A stretch of DNA of 32,218 nt from Lachnospiraceae bacterium UBA1683 (GTDB taxonomy: Bacteria > Bacillota > Clostridia > Lachnospirales > Lachnospiraceae), in the NCBI GenBank assembly GCA_002320245.1, contig DCKD01000074.1:1-32218 (forward strand). The letters are read 5' to 3'. The translations under genes and the position numbers were made by a program. The notes under the pieces were generated by a model. That model was not told the origin of the DNA. It did no database searches and saw only the letters and a list, made by a program, of their open reading frames with translations. Positions 7,971 to 17,334 of the stretch are shown piece by piece. Numbering within the stretch: the stretch's first letter is position 1; each line of letters begins with the position of its first letter.

Positions 7971-8651
7971 TTAGTTTGCTACTTTTACCATACTGTGTCT
8001 TACGACTGAATCACGGTACATATAGCCCTTCTGGAATTCTTCAACTACGATATTCTCGCCAGTCTCTTCATCCTCCACATGCATTACTGCGTTGTGGAAA
8101 TCCGGATTGAATTCCTGACCAACGGCCTCGATTGGTTTTACACCAACCTCTTCCAGTGTAGTCATAAACTGCTTGTAAATCTTCTCCATCCCTTCCATGA
8201 ACGGATGTCCTTTTTCTTCCTCTGACACTCCTGCCAGTCCGCGTTCAAAATTGTCCACGACGGGAAGAATCTTTTCTATGATATCTTTCGCTCCAATCTC
8301 ATACATCTGAGATTTCTCCCTGTCTGTACGCTTGCGGAAGTTATCAAACTCTGCCATCTGACGTGTCAACCGATCTGTTAATTCCTCGATTTTCTCGTCC
8401 TTTTTGTCCTTCTTATTCTTCTTTCCAAATAATTTCTTTTCAGACTTTTCGGATTTTCCGGCATCCTCTGCCTCTTCATTTACTTCTTCGGCAGTCTCCG
8501 CATCCTCTACTGCCTCTGCCGTGGCATTCTCATCGCCCTCTTCCGCGGCTGCGTTGTCTTTTGCCGTATCCTCTGCTGTCTCTGCCGCCTTGGCTTTTGC
8601 TTCTTCCACTGCTTCTTTTACCATATCTTCCTGACTCATCTTTTCATTCAC
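7971..8651 (-). CDS. grpE: nucleotide exchange factor GrpE
   Basis: GrpE releases ADP from DnaK and acts as a thermosensor for the cycle. The 226-residue protein has a long low-complexity acidic/Ala N-terminus (about residues 1-75), a Lys-rich stretch, a long dimerisation coiled coil starting near the RQMAEFDNFRKRT segment, and the C-terminal beta domain with FNPDFHNAVMHV and the closing VRHSMVKVAN. A GTG at 8651 has AGGAAGG about 10 bases ahead and sits 3 bases after the hrcA stop; an ATG at 8639 is a possible alternative, making 222 residues. Tight spacing to hrcA indicates translational coupling. The acidic N-terminus is longer than in many GrpE proteins. Confidence 0.97.
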   Translation of the reverse strand: MNEKMSQEDMVKEAVEEAKAKAAETAEDTAKDNAAAEEGDENATAEAVEDAETAEEVNEEAEDAGKSEKSEKKLFGKKNKKDKKDEKIEELTDRLTRQMAEFDNFRKRTDREKSQMYEIGAKDIIEKILPVVDNFERGLAGVSEEEKGHPFMEGMEKIYKQFMTTLEEVGVKPIEAVGQEFNPDFHNAVMHVEDEETGENIVVEEFQKGYMYRDSVVRHSMVKVAN

Positions 8652-8654
8652 CAG

Positions 8655-9710
8655 CTATTCACCTTCCTGTTCTTTGGGTTCTTTATAATTAATCGCATCC
8701 AGTTCTTTCTGCAGCGTCTTCAATGTCTTCATAACATGCTCATAATCCATACGTTTCGGTCCGATAATCCCTATCGTTCCCCGCATGCCCTCACCTAATT
8801 CGTAAGTCGCCGTCACTACACTGCAGTCTTTCATTGTCCTGACCGGAGTTTCATCCCCGATATAGACCTGAATGCCGTGGTTTTCTTCACTGGAAAGCGT
8901 CTCCGTAACCAGTTCGGCAAGCTGTTGCTTTTCTTCAAACGCACTGATGATTTCCTGTGCGCTCTGCTTATCGCTAAGTTCCGGATACTTAAAAATATTC
9001 GTTGCACCGCTTGTGTAAATCTCCATGTCATCTTCCACATGGATAATCTCCGCCACGGCATCAAGCACATCACTAATTACCCGGCTGTGGATGCCAGCCT
9101 GCTCTTTCAGCCTTGCAATCAATCCAAGATTAATCTCCTCAATAGACATACCATTCAATGTTGTATTCAACAGCATGTTAAGTTTCAACACGGTCTCATT
9201 TCCGAGTTCTTCGTCTACTTCAATAATCTTGTTCTTGATGACATTTCCGCTCATCACAATAACTGCTACAATCTGGTCTGCATCTACCTGAGACAACTGG
9301 ATGAACTTTAATGTGTTCCTGTGATTGACCGGCGCGGAAACCATAGTCGCATAATTTGTATTCGCTGCAAGCACTTTCGCTGCTTGCTTCAATACTTTAT
9401 CAACCTTGTCAGATTTTTCCAAAACTACATTTTTCAAATCTGTAAGTTCCTGCTCCTTATCAGCCATCAGCATATCGACATATAATCGGTAGCCCTTATC
9501 CGACGGAATCCGCCCTGCGGACGTATGCGGCTGGAAAATATATCCCATATCTTCCAAATCCGCCATCTCATTGCGAATCGTCGCTGAACTCAGGCTCAGT
9601 TCTGTTGATTTTGAAAGGGTTCTGGAACCTACCGGTTCTCCGGTTTCAAGATAGTTCTGGATAATCGCTCTTAATATGATATGTTGCCTCTCGGTCAGCT
9701 CTGTATCCAT
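8655..9710 (-). CDS. hrcA: heat-inducible transcription repressor HrcA
   Basis: HrcA binds the CIRCE operator and represses the class I heat-shock operon; its activity depends on the GroE chaperonin in characterised Firmicutes. The 351-residue protein has an N-terminal winged-helix domain (QHIILRAIIQNYLETGEPVG, then SSATIRNEMADLEDMGY as recognition region) and a dimerisation/inserted domain to the C-terminal GPKRMDYEHVM segment. The ATG at 9710 is chosen because GGAGG lies 9 bases ahead; an in-frame TTG at 9719 touches the GGAGG and is unlikely. It heads its own operon and is autoregulated through the CIRCE at 9738-9764. Confidence 0.98.
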   Translation of the reverse strand: MDTELTERQHIILRAIIQNYLETGEPVGSRTLSKSTELSLSSATIRNEMADLEDMGYIFQPHTSAGRIPSDKGYRLYVDMLMADKEQELTDLKNVVLEKSDKVDKVLKQAAKVLAANTNYATMVSAPVNHRNTLKFIQLSQVDADQIVAVIVMSGNVIKNKIIEVDEELGNETVLKLNMLLNTTLNGMSIEEINLGLIARLKEQAGIHSRVISDVLDAVAEIIHVEDDMEIYTSGATNIFKYPELSDKQSAQEIISAFEEKQQLAELVTETLSSEENHGIQVYIGDETPVRTMKDCSVVTATYELGEGMRGTIGIIGPKRMDYEHVMKTLKTLQKELDAINYKEPKEQEGE

Positions 9711-9737
9711 CCGTTCCAACCTCCTTTCTTTTCGCTA

Positions 9738-9764
9738 TTAGCACTCCATTCACCCGAGTGCTAA
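9738..9764. promoter_or_regulatory. CIRCE operator (HrcA binding site)
   Basis: A perfect match to the CIRCE consensus: TTAGCACTC, nine spacer bases, GAGTGCTAA. It lies between the promoter at 9780-9808 and the hrcA start, covering roughly the start of the transcript, as in other HrcA-controlled operons. Confidence 0.98.
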
Positions 9765-9779
9765 CACCTTACAAATAAT

Positions 9780-9808
9780 AAGATAGCACCTTGATATCCT
9801 TTTGTCAA
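9780..9808 (-). promoter_or_regulatory. sigma-A-type promoter of hrcA-grpE-dnaK-dnaJ
   Basis: On the minus strand a consensus TTGACA (9803-9808) and TATCTT (9780-9785) are separated by exactly 17 bases. The predicted start point falls just ahead of the CIRCE element, so HrcA bound there would block initiation. Confidence 0.88.
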
Positions 9809-9871
9809 CACCGTTTCATGATTTTTTCGTTTTAGATTCGGAATAAACTCATTGCCTGTATTATGTTGAAA

Positions 9872-11101
9872 TTATAATTCTTCCGTTTCGGTACATGCTT
9901 CATCCAGAAGGAATTCGGAAAGCGCCAGATTGCTGACGTCCATTCCGCGATGTGTCAGACGCAGCATATTTCCGGTTTGCTCCAGCAGATTTTCTTCTGT
10001 CAGTTTTTGAATTACCCCTCCATAGACATGTTCAATTTCTTTTCCAAAGTATTCTGCAAATACTTTTCGTGAAATTCCTGCTGTTTTGCGCAGACCGAGG
10101 AACATAAATTCCTCCATCTGCTCAGATACAGATAGTTTCTCCCAATTCACATCCAGCTGTCGGGGTGCTGACTGGATTGCCTTTCCAGAGCCATTTACGT
10201 CTGGTTCTGTTAACTTCCGGATATACTCCTGCCTGTCCCGCACATGATGGAATCTTACATTCTGAATCAGCGATGCTGCCCCTGAACCGATTCCCAGATA
10301 GTTTTTCCGTTCCCAGTATCCCAGATTGTGCCTGCATTCCCGCCCCGGCAGCGCGTAGTTGGATATTTCATACCGATGATAGCCCGCCTGTTCCAGAATC
10401 TGAATGGCCGCCTCTCCCATTGCATACTCTTCCTCTTCCGCCGGCAATGCCAGTTCCTCCCCCTCTGCAAACCTGCCCTGCTCATACCATTGATAAAATG
10501 CAGTCCCCTCCTCCAAAATCAGGCTGTACGCAGAAATATGCTCCGGCTCCAGCGCCGTCACTTTGTGCAATGACCCTGTCCAGTCTTCCAGCGACTGCCC
10601 CGGCAGTCCGGACATCAAATCAACATTCAAATTTTCAAACCCTGCTTTTCTCGCCTGCTGCCAAGTTGCCAGAAACTCTTCATAAGTATGGATTCTGCCG
10701 AGCATCTTCAGTTCTTTGTCATGGACGGACTGAAGCCCGATACTCAGCCGGTTTACACCCACCCTCCGGTAGCTCTCCAGCTTTTCCGGTGTCACCGTCC
10801 CCGGATTGACCTCCATCGTAATCTCCGCATCCTCCGCGATGTGAAATACACGGTTCAAATACTCAAAAACAGCTTCTGTCTGTGCACACGTCAAAAGAGA
10901 CGGCGTCCCTCCCCCGAGGAATACCGTCTTCACTTCATACCTCCGCGCCTCTTCCCGATAACTTTGAATCTCACGGAGCATTGCCCGCACATATGCTTCT
11001 TTTTCTTCTTCGCATCCGCTTGCAGATAAGAAGTCGCAGTAATTGCATTTTTTCACGCAAAACGGAATATGAAGATATAGTTCAAGTTCTTCTCTCTTCA
11101 T
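9872..11101 (-). CDS. hemW: radical SAM heme chaperone HemW / coproporphyrinogen III oxidase-like protein
   Basis: This 409-residue radical SAM protein is of the HemN/HemW group. The 4Fe-4S/SAM cysteines are C15, C19 and C22 in CVKKCNYCDF, followed by the SAM-binding GGGTP at about 63-67, a TIM-barrel core and the HemN C-terminal domain. The CxxxCxxCxF form and the position after lepA fit HemW, the heme-binding chaperone, rather than a true oxygen-independent HemN oxidase; no other heme genes are in the window. Start at ATG 11101, which has AAGGA 8 bases ahead; the in-frame TTG at 11116 is less likely. It lies 29 bases after lepA and is probably co-transcribed. No clear terminator is seen between it and the hrcA promoter. 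Confidence 0.92.
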   Translation of the reverse strand: MKREELELYLHIPFCVKKCNYCDFLSASGCEEEKEAYVRAMLREIQSYREEARRYEVKTVFLGGGTPSLLTCAQTEAVFEYLNRVFHIAEDAEITMEVNPGTVTPEKLESYRRVGVNRLSIGLQSVHDKELKMLGRIHTYEEFLATWQQARKAGFENLNVDLMSGLPGQSLEDWTGSLHKVTALEPEHISAYSLILEEGTAFYQWYEQGRFAEGEELALPAEEEEYAMGEAAIQILEQAGYHRYEISNYALPGRECRHNLGYWERKNYLGIGSGAASLIQNVRFHHVRDRQEYIRKLTEPDVNGSGKAIQSAPRQLDVNWEKLSVSEQMEEFMFLGLRKTAGISRKVFAEYFGKEIEHVYGGVIQKLTEENLLEQTGNMLRLTHRGMDVSNLALSEFLLDEACTETEEL

Positions 11102-11130
11102 CCATCTATCCTTCAATGCACAGGTTTCTT

Positions 11131-12945
11131 TTAGTCTTCGTCTAGTTTCAGCACACTCATGAACGCCCGCTGCGGGATCTCCACATTTCCGACCTGACGC
11201 ATCCGTTTCTTTCCTTCTTTCTGTTTCTCCAGCAGTTTCTTTTTCCGGGAAATATCACCGCCGTAACACTTTGCGAGAACATCTTTCCGCATTGCCTTAA
11301 CCGTTTCCCTTGCAATAATCTTGCCTCCAACCGCTGCCTGAATCGGAATCTCGAAGAGCTGTCTCGGAATCTCATTTTTGAGTTTCTCACACATTTTACG
11401 CCCCCGCTCGTATGCATTTGAGCTGTGAATGATAAAAGAAAGTGCATCGACTTCTTCTTTATTAATCAGGATATCCAATTTCACAAGTTCAGAGCGTTCA
11501 TATCCAAGTATTTCATAATCAAATGACGCATATCCTCTGGAACGGGATTTCAGTGCATCGAAGAAATCATAGATAATCTCATTCAGCGGCAGATGATAGT
11601 TCAGCACCGCACGCTTCTCCTCAATATACTCCATCCCCTGATAAACACCCCGGCGCTCCTGACACAAGTCCATGATTGCCCCTATGAATTCGGATGTCAC
11701 CATAATTTCTGCTTTTACAATCGGCTCCTCCATATATTCAATTTCTGACGGATCCGGTAAATTCGTCGGGTTTGTCAGTTCAATCATCTCGCCGTTTGTC
11801 TTATGGACTTTATAAATAACACTCGGCGCCGTCGTAACCAAATCCAGATTATATTCACGTTCCAGTCTTTCCTGAATGATCTCCAGATGGAGAAGCCCCA
11901 GAAAACCACATCGGAAACCAAATCCCAGTGCAACGGAAGTCTCCGGCTCAAACTGGAGTGCCGCATCATTAAGCTGCAGTTTTTCCAGCGCATCCCGCAA
12001 ATCCGGGTATTTTGCACCGTCGGACGGATATAAGCCACAGTATACCATCGGATTGACTTTTTTGTACCCCGGCAGCGGTTCTGCGCATGGATTCTCCGCA
12101 TTTGTTACCGTATCACCGACACGGGTTTCTTTTACATTCTTCAAACTGGCAGTAATATAACCAACCATTCCGGCATCCAGCTCATCACACGGGATAAACT
12201 GACCTGCGCCAAAATATCCGACCTCCACAACCTCTGCGGTCGCTCCGGTTGCCATCATCAGAATCGGAGTTCCTTTGCGAACCGTTCCTTGTTTGATTCG
12301 GCAAAATACAATCACTCCACGGTAGGAATCGTATACAGAATCAAAAATCAGCGCCTGCAGCGGAGCTTTCGGATTTCCTTCCGGCGCCGGAATCTTAGAC
12401 ACAATCTGCTCCAAGACCTCATCCACATTCAATCCGGTCTTTGCGGAAATCAGTGGTGCATCCTCCGCATCAATCCCGATAACATCCTCAATCTCCTCCT
12501 TGACACGCTCCGGGTCTGCACTTGGCAAATCGATTTTATTGATAACCGGCATTACATCCAAATCATGATCCAGTGCCAGATAAACATTTGCAAGTGTCTG
12601 CGCCTCGACTCCCTGTGCCGCATCGACTACAAGGATAGCACCGTCACAGGCTGCAAGGCTTCGGGATACCTCGTAGTTAAAATCCACATGCCCCGGTGTG
12701 TCAATCAGATTAAAAATATATTCTTCCCCATTTTTTGCCCTGTATACCGTACGCACGGTCTGCGCCTTGATTGTAATTCCCCGCTCACGCTCCAAATCCA
12801 TGTTGTCCAGCACCTGCGCCTGCATCTCACGGCTTGTCAGCAGCCCGGTTTTCTCGATAATCCGATCCGCCAGTGTTGATTTTCCGTGGTCGATATGCGC
12901 AATGATACAAAAATTACGAATGTTACTCTGTTCTACTCCTGCCAC
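11131..12945 (-). CDS. lepA: elongation factor 4 (LepA), back-translocating GTPase
   Basis: LepA/EF4 is a ribosome-binding GTPase related to EF-G that acts on stalled or mis-translocated ribosomes and in 30S maturation. The 604 residues match the family length. The GTPase motifs are AHIDHGKST near the start, DTPGH and NKIDL; the EF-G-like domains II, III and V follow, and the LepA-specific C-terminal domain ends GNVEIPQRAFMSVLKLD. The start is a GTG at 12945 with GGAGG 7 bases ahead. hemW follows at 29 bases. It is a second EF-G-type factor in the window besides the 28332-31139 fusion. Confidence 0.98.
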   Translation of the reverse strand: MAGVEQSNIRNFCIIAHIDHGKSTLADRIIEKTGLLTSREMQAQVLDNMDLERERGITIKAQTVRTVYRAKNGEEYIFNLIDTPGHVDFNYEVSRSLAACDGAILVVDAAQGVEAQTLANVYLALDHDLDVMPVINKIDLPSADPERVKEEIEDVIGIDAEDAPLISAKTGLNVDEVLEQIVSKIPAPEGNPKAPLQALIFDSVYDSYRGVIVFCRIKQGTVRKGTPILMMATGATAEVVEVGYFGAGQFIPCDELDAGMVGYITASLKNVKETRVGDTVTNAENPCAEPLPGYKKVNPMVYCGLYPSDGAKYPDLRDALEKLQLNDAALQFEPETSVALGFGFRCGFLGLLHLEIIQERLEREYNLDLVTTAPSVIYKVHKTNGEMIELTNPTNLPDPSEIEYMEEPIVKAEIMVTSEFIGAIMDLCQERRGVYQGMEYIEEKRAVLNYHLPLNEIIYDFFDALKSRSRGYASFDYEILGYERSELVKLDILINKEEVDALSFIIHSSNAYERGRKMCEKLKNEIPRQLFEIPIQAAVGGKIIARETVKAMRKDVLAKCYGGDISRKKKLLEKQKEGKKRMRQVGNVEIPQRAFMSVLKLDED

Positions 12946-12967
12946 TTTATTTCCTCCAAAACTGTTT

Positions 12968-13008
12968 TTCTGTCTGATATTTTCTGTCTGATATTCTCCG
13001 CCTGATAC
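12968..13008. repeat. short degenerate tandem repeat ahead of lepA
   Basis: TTCTGTCTGATAT occurs at 12968-12980 and 12982-12994, with a degenerate third unit ending CTGATAC by 13008. It fills most of the 82-base gap between holA and lepA. It could be a slippage product or a protein/RNA binding array; no known element is recognised. Confidence 0.6.
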
Positions 13009-13027
13009 TTATCATCTGCCCCTGTTG

Positions 13028-14011
13028 TTATTTTGCGGATGAATATTTCACAAGAAACAATTCCACCGCCAGCGTATCTGTCAAAAGTCCCGTCTTCACA
13101 CGCTGTTCAATATCCGCGCTGTCCTCCATGATTTCCCGGAGGTCTGCCGCCTGAAAGTACTTTGACTGTTCCATATACTTTCCTGCTGCAAACGGGTGGA
13201 GCCCGGCCTTGGCTGCAATTTCTTTTCTGCCGTATCCCTGATTCACAAGATGCTTTACCTGAAATAAAATCCGATACTGCCTGGTCATGAGGAACAGAAT
13301 CCGCATCGGCGGCTCTTTCAGCGCCAGCAGCTCGTAATACAATTCCAGCGCCTTCTTCTGTCTCTTTTCCGCGACCGCGTTTATCATATCAAAAATATGG
13401 TTCGATATCTGCGTTACGCAGACAGCGTCCACATCTTCCCTTGTAATCACATCACGGTCCATCGCATAGCAGAACACCTTCTCCAGTTCTTTTGTAATAT
13501 TTCCCATGTCGGTTCCCACTTTATTCAGGAAATGCACAACCGTCTGTTCGGCGACCTGCTTTTTCTCGTTTCTCACCAGTCCTGCAACCCAGCGTTTCAA
13601 TGTAGCCTCATCCTGTAACGGCAGCTCTACGGCACGTCCTTTTGCCTTAACGGCTTTGAACAGCCTGCTCCGCTTGTCCACTTCGTCTTCCACAAACAGA
13701 TAATACGTTGTGTCAGGCATCTCTTTGATATAGTCCGCAAGATCCGCCCCTGCACTCTTAAAAAATCCGGTATTTTCAAACACGGCCAGACGGCGCTCTG
13801 CAAAAAACGGCATCGTCTCTGACCAGTCAATGACCGCCCTGACATCCACGCCCTTGCCCTCAAAATGGGCATAATTCATCGTATCGCCTTCCGGGAGCAT
13901 CGCTTTCGTAAAGCGTTCCTTATATTGCTTCTTCAGATAATTTTCCTCTCCATACAGAAGATATACCTGTTTGAATTGTCCTGTCTTTAAATCTTCATTT
14001 AAACTTTTCAT
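13028..14011 (-). CDS. holA: DNA polymerase III subunit delta
   Basis: HolA is the wrench subunit of the clamp loader that opens the sliding clamp. The 327-residue protein starts with the family hallmark YLLYGEENYLKKQY (degenerate Walker A region), continues with an AAA+-like N-terminal domain (MNYAHFEG, FAERRLAVFE) and ends with the helical collar domain (LHPFAAGKYMEQSKYF). Its ATG overlaps the comEC stop by four bases (ATGA), so translation of the pair is coupled; comEC-holA adjacency is common in Firmicutes. Length is slightly on the short side but complete. Confidence 0.95.
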   Translation of the reverse strand: MKSLNEDLKTGQFKQVYLLYGEENYLKKQYKERFTKAMLPEGDTMNYAHFEGKGVDVRAVIDWSETMPFFAERRLAVFENTGFFKSAGADLADYIKEMPDTTYYLFVEDEVDKRSRLFKAVKAKGRAVELPLQDEATLKRWVAGLVRNEKKQVAEQTVVHFLNKVGTDMGNITKELEKVFCYAMDRDVITREDVDAVCVTQISNHIFDMINAVAEKRQKKALELYYELLALKEPPMRILFLMTRQYRILFQVKHLVNQGYGRKEIAAKAGLHPFAAGKYMEQSKYFQAADLREIMEDSADIEQRVKTGLLTDTLAVELFLVKYSSAK

Positions 14012-16332
14012 AACGCCTTTATTATATAGGAAAACATAGTATTTTGCAAAACTTTTCCCTGCAGATGCAAAAATTCGTTTTTTGTGCCGGTTTTATACCC
14101 TGATATCTCAAGGTTTTTCCCGTTCGTCACCAACCTCAACGCCCCTTCGCTCTGGGTACTGTATATCTTACTTCCACATTGCTCCAACCGGTTCAGCGTT
14201 TCCTGATGCGGATGTCCATACCGGTTTTCCCTCCCCGCTGATATCATCGCAATTTCCGGTTTCACCAGATTTAAAAACTCATCTCCGCTGGAATTTTTCG
14301 AGCCATGATGCGCCACTTTCAATACATTGATGTCCTGCAGCAAACCACTTTGTACCAACTCTTTTTCCCCATTCCCTTCTACATCTCCGGTAAGCAACAT
14401 GCCAAAGCCTTTATATTTCACATACAGCACCATAGATGCCTCATTCCCTGCATTTCCCTGATACTCCTCGCCCGGAGCCAGACAGGTGATTGTAAACACA
14501 CCGCCTTTTACTTCTTCCCTGATTGTTTTGCCGCCCTGCATCGTCACAACCTTTGTCCCACTTTGGAGCGCGAGCTTCGCAAGGTTAAGTAAATGTTCAT
14601 CCAATACCTTCTGCTCCGGCAGGACCAGAACAGCAATCCGGATTCCCAGTTTCTGATTCTGCAGTAATTCCTCTATCCCGTTTATATGGTCTTCATCCCC
14701 GTGGGAAACAAACACGTAATCCAATGTCCGTACCCCCTGCGATTCCAGAAAAGGCTCGATTCGGTATGTCCCGACATTTGAGACATCAGAACTTCCTCCG
14801 TCAATCAGGCAATTCCTGCCCCCTGCCGTCCTTATATATATCCCGTCACCCTGCCCTACATCGATTGCTGTCACACTCAGTCCGCCGTTTCTCCCATGTG
14901 AACACGCAGTGACAATGCAAAAGACGGCCGTAAGGGCAAGAAACTGTACCGTAACCTGAATCCTGCTGCAAACGTTATCTTTGTGGCTGTGTTCTGCTCT
15001 TTCCTTATGCCGACTCCAGTAGAACCAAATGCCGAACAATGCCACGTAATACCATACTATCCACCATTTTTTCGGCTGCCCCGGCACCAGACGCCCGAAC
15101 GGCAGCTCCATTGTCAGCGTACAGGATTTGTCGTAAAACCAGAGCGTCCATTTACAAATCCGCAGCACCACCATACCTCCTTGCCGCCAGAACAGTGCCA
15201 AAAGCGAACCTGCAAGACCTGCACCGAGCACAACAGACATCATTGGAATGACAAGCAGATTCAGCAACACTGACCAGACCGGAATCTCAAAATAATAATA
15301 CAGCATAACCGGAAGAAGGAGGATTTGAATGGATAGCCCGCCGCTTATCACCGGGGGCACACGTCCCGCAGACTCCAGCACAGGTGCAACCGCAGCTATT
15401 GCAAGGATTGCCCCGAACGACAGTAAAAAGCCGGCGTCAAATAAATACAGCGGCTGCCATAATATAATTCCCACTGCGGCCACCGCAAGTGATGTCAATA
15501 TATCATAATCCCTCCCGGCAATCTCGGCACCCATCCGCACCAGATACATAATCACTGCACGCAGGCTCGATACTCCCGCTCCAATCATCAATGTATACAT
15601 GAATAACAATAGGATTCCCGCCAATCCTGCCGGCGCAAAACCGACGCCACACTTACGCAGCAACCTGTAAATGCTGATTCCGATAAATGACATATGCAGA
15701 CCGGATATTGCAAGGATATGCCCAATTCCACTTTTCTGATACAACTTCTTTGTCTCAGAATCGAGTTCGCTTTTGTCTCCGAGTAAAATTGCGCTCATAC
15801 TGTTTCCGTAAGTTTTGCCAAGGCTGTCCACGAGAAATGTTTTCCATTGCAGGCGCAGACCTGTCAGCCACTCTTTTACATAATCAATGCTGTGCTCTGT
15901 CACTTCCACGCTTTTACACCAGACAGATGCAAAAATCCCCTGTTTCTGATAATATAATTTTTGATTGAAATTTCCCGGATTTGTCTCTTTCTGATAGAAC
16001 CGTAGCTCCCCACTCACACAAATGGTGTTTCCGACTGCCACACCTGTTATACCTTCCGTGGACTCCTGTCGTTTCACATACACAAGGATTCTTCCATGTT
16101 CTTTGATTTGTTTCTTCAGACGGCTCTGAATGTCCGTCAGATAATATACCTGATACTTTGGATTTTCTTCTCTGCGGTAAACTGTCCCCTGTACCGTCAC
16201 GATACTGCCATCCTCAGACTGCCGCTCCGGTATGGAAGGTTTCCGTTCTTTTGCAATCCGCAAACCTCCCGTCAGAGCAAACAGTAAGCAGAGTATTAAA
16301 ACTGCCGCAAGGCAAAGCGGTCTTTTTATCAT
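14008..16332 (-). CDS. comEC: DNA internalization-related competence protein ComEC/Rec2
   Basis: ComEC forms the inner-membrane channel for single-stranded DNA during natural transformation. The 774-residue protein has an N-terminal membrane segment (about 5-23), an OB-like soluble region (DUF4131-type, about 45-140), the polytopic Competence domain (about 180-440, with GIGHILAISGLHMSF at its start) and a C-terminal metallo-beta-lactamase-like domain (about 485-760) with DVGQGDG and the metal-binding HGDEDH at 544-549. All three expected domains are intact. It lies 6 bases after the GerMN lipoprotein gene and overlaps holA by 4 bases. With comEA nearby, part of a DNA-uptake machine is encoded, but no pilus genes are in the window. 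Confidence 0.96.
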   Translation of the reverse strand: MIKRPLCLAAVLILCLLFALTGGLRIAKERKPSIPERQSEDGSIVTVQGTVYRREENPKYQVYYLTDIQSRLKKQIKEHGRILVYVKRQESTEGITGVAVGNTICVSGELRFYQKETNPGNFNQKLYYQKQGIFASVWCKSVEVTEHSIDYVKEWLTGLRLQWKTFLVDSLGKTYGNSMSAILLGDKSELDSETKKLYQKSGIGHILAISGLHMSFIGISIYRLLRKCGVGFAPAGLAGILLLFMYTLMIGAGVSSLRAVIMYLVRMGAEIAGRDYDILTSLAVAAVGIILWQPLYLFDAGFLLSFGAILAIAAVAPVLESAGRVPPVISGGLSIQILLLPVMLYYYFEIPVWSVLLNLLVIPMMSVVLGAGLAGSLLALFWRQGGMVVLRICKWTLWFYDKSCTLTMELPFGRLVPGQPKKWWIVWYYVALFGIWFYWSRHKERAEHSHKDNVCSRIQVTVQFLALTAVFCIVTACSHGRNGGLSVTAIDVGQGDGIYIRTAGGRNCLIDGGSSDVSNVGTYRIEPFLESQGVRTLDYVFVSHGDEDHINGIEELLQNQKLGIRIAVLVLPEQKVLDEHLLNLAKLALQSGTKVVTMQGGKTIREEVKGGVFTITCLAPGEEYQGNAGNEASMVLYVKYKGFGMLLTGDVEGNGEKELVQSGLLQDINVLKVAHHGSKNSSGDEFLNLVKPEIAMISAGRENRYGHPHQETLNRLEQCGSKIYSTQSEGALRLVTNGKNLEISGYKTGTKNEFLHLQGKVLQNTMFSYIIKAL

Positions 16333-16338
16333 TTTTGT

Positions 16339-17262
16339 CTATTCCGCATTTCCCATCCATTCCAGATTCTGTTTCAACGGCTGCGATAAATCTACGGTAT
16401 TCATATACCTGACATTTTTCTCCCCGTTTACTGTAATCTGTACTTTACTCGCCGCTGTTCCCTCCACCAGCGAATTTACAAGAGAATAAATCGTAATTTC
16501 CGGTCTGACATCGTACACACTGTTCAGGAACTCCGAGTCAAAATTCACATAACAGGTCCCGTCCTTTATGGATACGCCAAGCAGTGTTGCTGCGGGGTTC
16601 AGCGTTGGATATGCATACTGTGTCTGAGGACCATGCATCAGTTTTTCTACAATCAGCTTTTCCCTGGACATATTGCTGCTGTACTTTACATCAACCTGCT
16701 GCCGTACCAGCTTATCGCCGCTTCCATTCGCGAAATAAAGTGCCACTTCCGTCTTTTCATATGAACTCGGTGAACCATCGATATTTTGGACAAAGTCATC
16801 CTCATTGAGAATTCCCACCGGATTGCCGTCTTCATCTTTCAATTCTTCCTTGTCCACTGTGATATATACGCCCCTGACTCCTTCAATCTGCACCAGCGAC
16901 TGTGTTACTGCCGCGCGTACAAGCTTTTCTTCCAACGGCGGAATGCCCAGATATTTCTGATTAAAATCGATGTACGCAATCGTATGTTTCATTTCAAGAT
17001 TCTGCACCCTTACCCCTTTTGGAATTGTTGCCGAGTATTCGATATCCTCCGCAGGTTTTTTCAGCTCTTTCAGCATGTTTTCTACTTTCTGCACTACATC
17101 TTTTCCGGAAATCGCATAGCTGACCTTCACCAGTCCTGTCCTGTCTCCGTTTAAAGCATAGATAAACGGCTCCCCCTGCTTTACGTCCGTCCGTTTTCCG
17201 CATCCGGACAGCAGGCACGCCGCAAAAAGCATGAATGCCAGAATTGATATTTTTTTCTTCAC
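16339..17262 (-). CDS. GerMN domain lipoprotein
   Basis: This exported lipoprotein of 307 residues has a signal peptide with a hydrophobic core at about 5-17 and lipobox LLSGC (Cys21). Two repeated GerMN-like domains follow (about 40-135 and 185-290), a fold known from spore germination protein GerM and from envelope lipoproteins encoded next to two-component systems. The start is a GTG at 17262 with GGGGAGG 7 bases ahead. It is third in the response regulator-kinase-GerMN row, which suggests that it signals to, or is controlled by, the kinase at the cell surface, as LpqB does for MtrAB in actinobacteria (analogy, not homology shown). Role unproven. Confidence 0.88.
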   Translation of the reverse strand: MKKKISILAFMLFAACLLSGCGKRTDVKQGEPFIYALNGDRTGLVKVSYAISGKDVVQKVENMLKELKKPAEDIEYSATIPKGVRVQNLEMKHTIAYIDFNQKYLGIPPLEEKLVRAAVTQSLVQIEGVRGVYITVDKEELKDEDGNPVGILNEDDFVQNIDGSPSSYEKTEVALYFANGSGDKLVRQQVDVKYSSNMSREKLIVEKLMHGPQTQYAYPTLNPAATLLGVSIKDGTCYVNFDSEFLNSVYDVRPEITIYSLVNSLVEGTAASKVQITVNGEKNVRYMNTVDLSQPLKQNLEWMGNAE

Positions 17263-17334
17263 AGACGTACCTCCCCTTTTTCTATAATCATCCGTTTAAA
17301 GTCAAGAACCCCGCGTCAGCTGCCAAATATCCGG

